Of a DNA stretch of 55,996 bases, positions 53,740-55,996 are shown one piece after another. The notes beneath the pieces were generated by a model that was not told where the DNA came from, did not search any database, and saw only the letters and a list, made by a program, of their open reading frames with translations. Numbering within the stretch: the first letter of the stretch is position 1; each line of letters begins with the position of its first letter. Made by a program: the position numbers and the translations under genes. Where the stretch lies: assembly GCF_000220505.1 (NCBI RefSeq), contig NZ_AFPJ01000055.1:1-55996 (forward strand). The letters run 5' to 3'. Origin of the DNA: Microbulbifer agarilyticus S89. GTDB taxonomy: Bacteria > Pseudomonadota > Gammaproteobacteria > Pseudomonadales > Cellvibrionaceae.

Positions 53740-55996
53740 TTAGCGCATGGCCAGCGTGTCGTCCCGAGAGATTTCCGCATAACCGGGTTCGTCACTTTCC
53801 GGATCCATCTCGCTGTACTCATCCGGGTCCAGCCAATCGACCGGGTTCCAGAAGTACTCTTCCGCATTCAGATAATCCAGCGGACGACTGAACCACAAGC
53901 GCCACAAGTCGCGACCTTCGGCACGTTCGCCGTCGATGGAATTTTCCAGCTGGTGCTCGATGGAAAGACGGCTGAAGCCGGGGTCACCGATCGCATACTC
54001 ACCGTCTTTACCCTGATAGGTCAGAACCAGAGGATCGCGATAGCGAGTGACCTGCGCGTTGGTGAGCAGCAAGTTGCCCTGCACATCCAACCAGAACTCC
54101 CCATAAGGCGTAACTAGCTGGCCATTCAGGTCCTGTGGTGACAGGTCGACGTTATCCAGGGTCAAACTCAACACGCCACTCTGCATATCCAGCTCAGAGA
54201 TCACTTCTGCACTTTCAATCCGCAGGTCACCACTGGTGGAGATTGCGCCGTAATCAGTCATCAGGCGGTCGATGGTCAAACGCTCATTGTTTTCCACATT
54301 GACGCCTACCCACTGAGCGGCTGCGCCATCGATGTTGGTCAACGTCAGGAACAGCTCCGGGTTGCCCTGACTATCCACGTTCATATCGATGGTTGGTGCC
54401 CGCAGCTCCAGCTCGCCAGAAGCGGTCATCAACACCTGATCAATCTGGATACCCTCCTCGGCGATAAAGCTGCCTTCTGGAATGGTCATCTGGTTCGCCA
54501 GCAGGAAGCCGTCGATCCACAGATGCGGGGTACCAATCAGCTCGGCAATTTCTACATCGCCGAAGGCGCGCATATGGATGTCGCCATTCTGCGCAGACAG
54601 CAGTTCCGCATGCGCGTCGTTTAACAGGATCAGGTTGATATCACCTTCATCGGTGACAGCGGAGAACCAGGGCACATCCATGATCAGAGGATCGCCGATG
54701 CCCGTTGCCGCGCTCAGGTAGCTGCGACCACCGGCCACACCCTGCAGGTGCAGGTCGGCATCGCTGCGTCCGTCAATACGGCCGTTGCCGCTCAGCAGGT
54801 CAAATGCGTAATCGCCACTCCAGCTACTGCTCAGTTCCGACAGCAACATGCTTTCGGAGCTGTGCACGCGGATACCACCTTGCGACTCCAGGCGGCTACC
54901 ACTGCCCATGGTCCAACGGTTGGTATCGATTGCCACAGCACCACCCGCTCTCACCAGGGTGCTCGCAGACTGGGCAATGTCGCCAGTAGCGTGCAAGGTC
55001 AGCGCGCCACCGGTATGCGCGTCGCGGCGCAGCGCTACGTCACCACCATTGATGAGCGCGAAATCACCACCGACATTCAGCAGTTGCAGGTCCGCATCGC
55101 CAACCAGCGTAACATCGCCGTCACCGACAACCTGCAGGCGCGCATCGCTATCCATTTGCCAGCTTGCTGCCGATGCAGACAGATCGCCATGCACGACCAG
55201 ATGCTGACCTTCGGCCTGAGCCATGTCAGCGGCGATATCCAACTTCATGCTACCGAAGGTTTCCGCACGCTCATTCAGCTGAAGCGCTCCACCGGCGGTA
55301 ATTTCGGTGTTGCCCTGGCCAATGAATTCGGCCAATACAACATCGCCCGCGCTATCGAGCTGAGTATTTCCAGCTACTTGCAACAGGCTGCCCTGCCCCA
55401 TCACAAAGCTGTTGGCGCTCAGGGTAAATGCATCACCACTCACCACATCCAGAGTGGGATCTACGCTGACAGCACCCGCTGCAGACAACAGCACAGGCCC
55501 ACCGGCAGTCAGGTGATCGCGCAGCTGGATGTCAGACATAGAACTGCTCAGGGACAGTGCACTGCCACTATCCACCCTCGCCAGACGCATGCCTGCCACA
55601 GTGGCGATATCGATTGCACCACCAACCTGCAGCAGAGCGTTGTCACCCATGGTCCAGCTGTTCGCGGAAGCGGTCAGGTCGTTGCCGATGGTGAACTGCT
55701 GTCCGGCAGATTGAGTGACGTCACCGCGCAGGGTGAGGTTCGCAGTGCCGGTGACCGCAACGTGGTCGGTCATGGTCAGGTTGTCGCCATCGACGATGGT
55801 GAGGTCGGCACCGATGTTAGCGGCTTCGCTGAAGGCGATATCGCCACCGGCGGTCAGAACTGCATTGCCATCTACATCCACCAGTGCGTAACGCTGCTCG
55901 TTGGCGGTGGTCGCATCGAAGTCACTCGCCACTTGCAAGCTGGCAGCGGTGCCCATGGTGAAGCTGTCGCTGGTTGCGGACAGATTGTTACCACTC
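53740..55996 (-). CDS. TpsA exoprotein, filamentous-haemagglutinin-like, C-terminal part (5' end outside window)
   Basis: The frame stays open to the window edge, so at least 750 C-terminal residues are visible. The sequence is a beta-helix of short strands with ADLTIVDGDNL, GDVTLVGDADL-type Gly/Asp-rich coils. Tandem repeats of about 82 residues are marked by S-W/F-x-M-G blocks (SFTMG, SWTMG, SFVMG, SWQMD, RWTMG), with the Met residues 102, 83, 82 and 82 apart. The last ~370 residues are unique and acidic, ending DDTLAMR. No toxin domain (CdiA-type) is recognisable. It would be secreted by the adjacent TpsB as an adhesin or matrix protein. Confidence 0.85.
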   Translation of the reverse strand, partial: SGNNLSATSDSFTMGTAASLQVASDFDATTANEQRYALVDVDGNAVLTAGGDIAFSEAANIGADLTIVDGDNLTMTDHVAVTGTANLTLRGDVTQSAGQQFTIGNDLTASANSWTMGDNALLQVGGAIDIATVAGMRLARVDSGSALSLSSSMSDIQLRDHLTAGGPVLLSAAGAVSVDPTLDVVSGDAFTLSANSFVMGQGSLLQVAGNTQLDSAGDVVLAEFIGQGNTEITAGGALQLNERAETFGSMKLDIAADMAQAEGQHLVVHGDLSASAASWQMDSDARLQVVGDGDVTLVGDADLQLLNVGGDFALINGGDVALRRDAHTGGALTLHATGDIAQSASTLVRAGGAVAIDTNRWTMGSGSRLESQGGIRVHSSESMLLSELSSSWSGDYAFDLLSGNGRIDGRSDADLHLQGVAGGRSYLSAATGIGDPLIMDVPWFSAVTDEGDINLILLNDAHAELLSAQNGDIHMRAFGDVEIAELIGTPHLWIDGFLLANQMTIPEGSFIAEEGIQIDQVLMTASGELELRAPTIDMNVDSQGNPELFLTLTNIDGAAAQWVGVNVENNERLTIDRLMTDYGAISTSGDLRIESAEVISELDMQSGVLSLTLDNVDLSPQDLNGQLVTPYGEFWLDVQGNLLLTNAQVTRYRDPLVLTYQGKDGEYAIGDPGFSRLSIEHQLENSIDGERAEGRDLWRLWFSRPLDYLNAEEYFWNPVDWLDPDEYSEMDPESDEPGYAEISRDDTLAMR

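Noticed and set aside
1-55996. tRNA, rRNA, CRISPR arrays, insertion sequences
   Set aside because: I looked for cloverleaf-like genes, regularly spaced repeats and transposase motifs and saw none. Absence of insertion sequences means transfer of the EPS block is argued only from gene context.

Overview
The window reads as the chromosome of a marine-type gammaproteobacterium. The S10, spc and alpha ribosomal operons are complete and in canonical gammaproteobacterial order. A uvrA gene, a YeaC-like DUF1315 gene and pxpABC lie nearby, and codon use is moderately GC-rich throughout. From general family resemblance I would guess a Cellvibrionales relative (Microbulbifer-like), but the sequence alone does not prove the genus.

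Layout. (1) 1-972 is the 3' end of uvrA, cut by the window edge. (2) 1007-3181 (-) is a penicillin-acylase-family Ntn hydrolase. (3) 3509-11614 (+) is a small operon: a CheR-fold methyltransferase, a 1988-residue NRPS (A-PCP-C-A-PCP fused to a CatB/XAT-type hexapeptide acyltransferase) and a GNAT of the CelD/Acetyltransf_6 type. (4) 11653-17665 (-) holds two GT2 glycosyltransferases, a Wzy-like polymerase, an FrhB-like iron-sulfur flavoprotein and a polysaccharide pyruvyltransferase. (5) 17994-21054 (+) holds a Wzx flippase and an asparagine-synthetase-like amide ligase without the N-terminal Cys. (6) 21074-22579 (-) is a secreted parallel beta-helix protein. (7) 22791-34558 (+) holds a VanZ-like protein, a WcaJ-type initiating phosphoglycosyltransferase, an outer-membrane barrel, a Wza-like exporter, a Wzc-like tyrosine kinase with an unusual 320-residue tail, WecB, WecC, a polysaccharide deacetylase and a WecG/TagA glycosyltransferase. 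(8) 34664-37148 (+) is pxpABC (5-oxoprolinase). (9) 37293-37556 (-) is DUF1315. (10) 37686-51812 (-) is the ribosomal superoperon. (11) 51920-55996 (-) is a two-partner secretion pair, tpsB and the 3' part of tpsA.

How it works together. Regions 3-7 make a nearly complete Wzx/Wzy-dependent exopolysaccharide system. WcaJ-type transferase starts the lipid-linked unit, WecB/WecC supply UDP-ManNAcA, and WecG/TagA plus two GT2 enzymes extend it. Wzx flips it, Wzy polymerises it, Wzc/Wza/the barrel control length and export it, and the deacetylase, pyruvyltransferase and beta-helix protein may modify it. The unusual layer is a set of amide/acyl-forming enzymes in the same locus: the NRPS-acyltransferase fusion, the GNAT and the Cys-less asparagine-synthetase-like protein. 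The second NRPS adenylation domain carries a readable glycine code. The first lacks the Asp that normally holds the amino group of an alpha-amino acid. My main hypothesis is that the NRPS builds a short X-Gly unit and that the fused acyltransferase, replacing a thioesterase, passes it to the polysaccharide or caps it.

Regulatory signals include a near-consensus sigma70 promoter for the S10 operon directly behind the tpsB stop codon, a candidate alpha-operon promoter and S4-type leader, five hairpins between rpmJ and rpsM, and a rho-independent terminator after rplQ. I saw no tRNA, rRNA, CRISPR array or insertion sequence.
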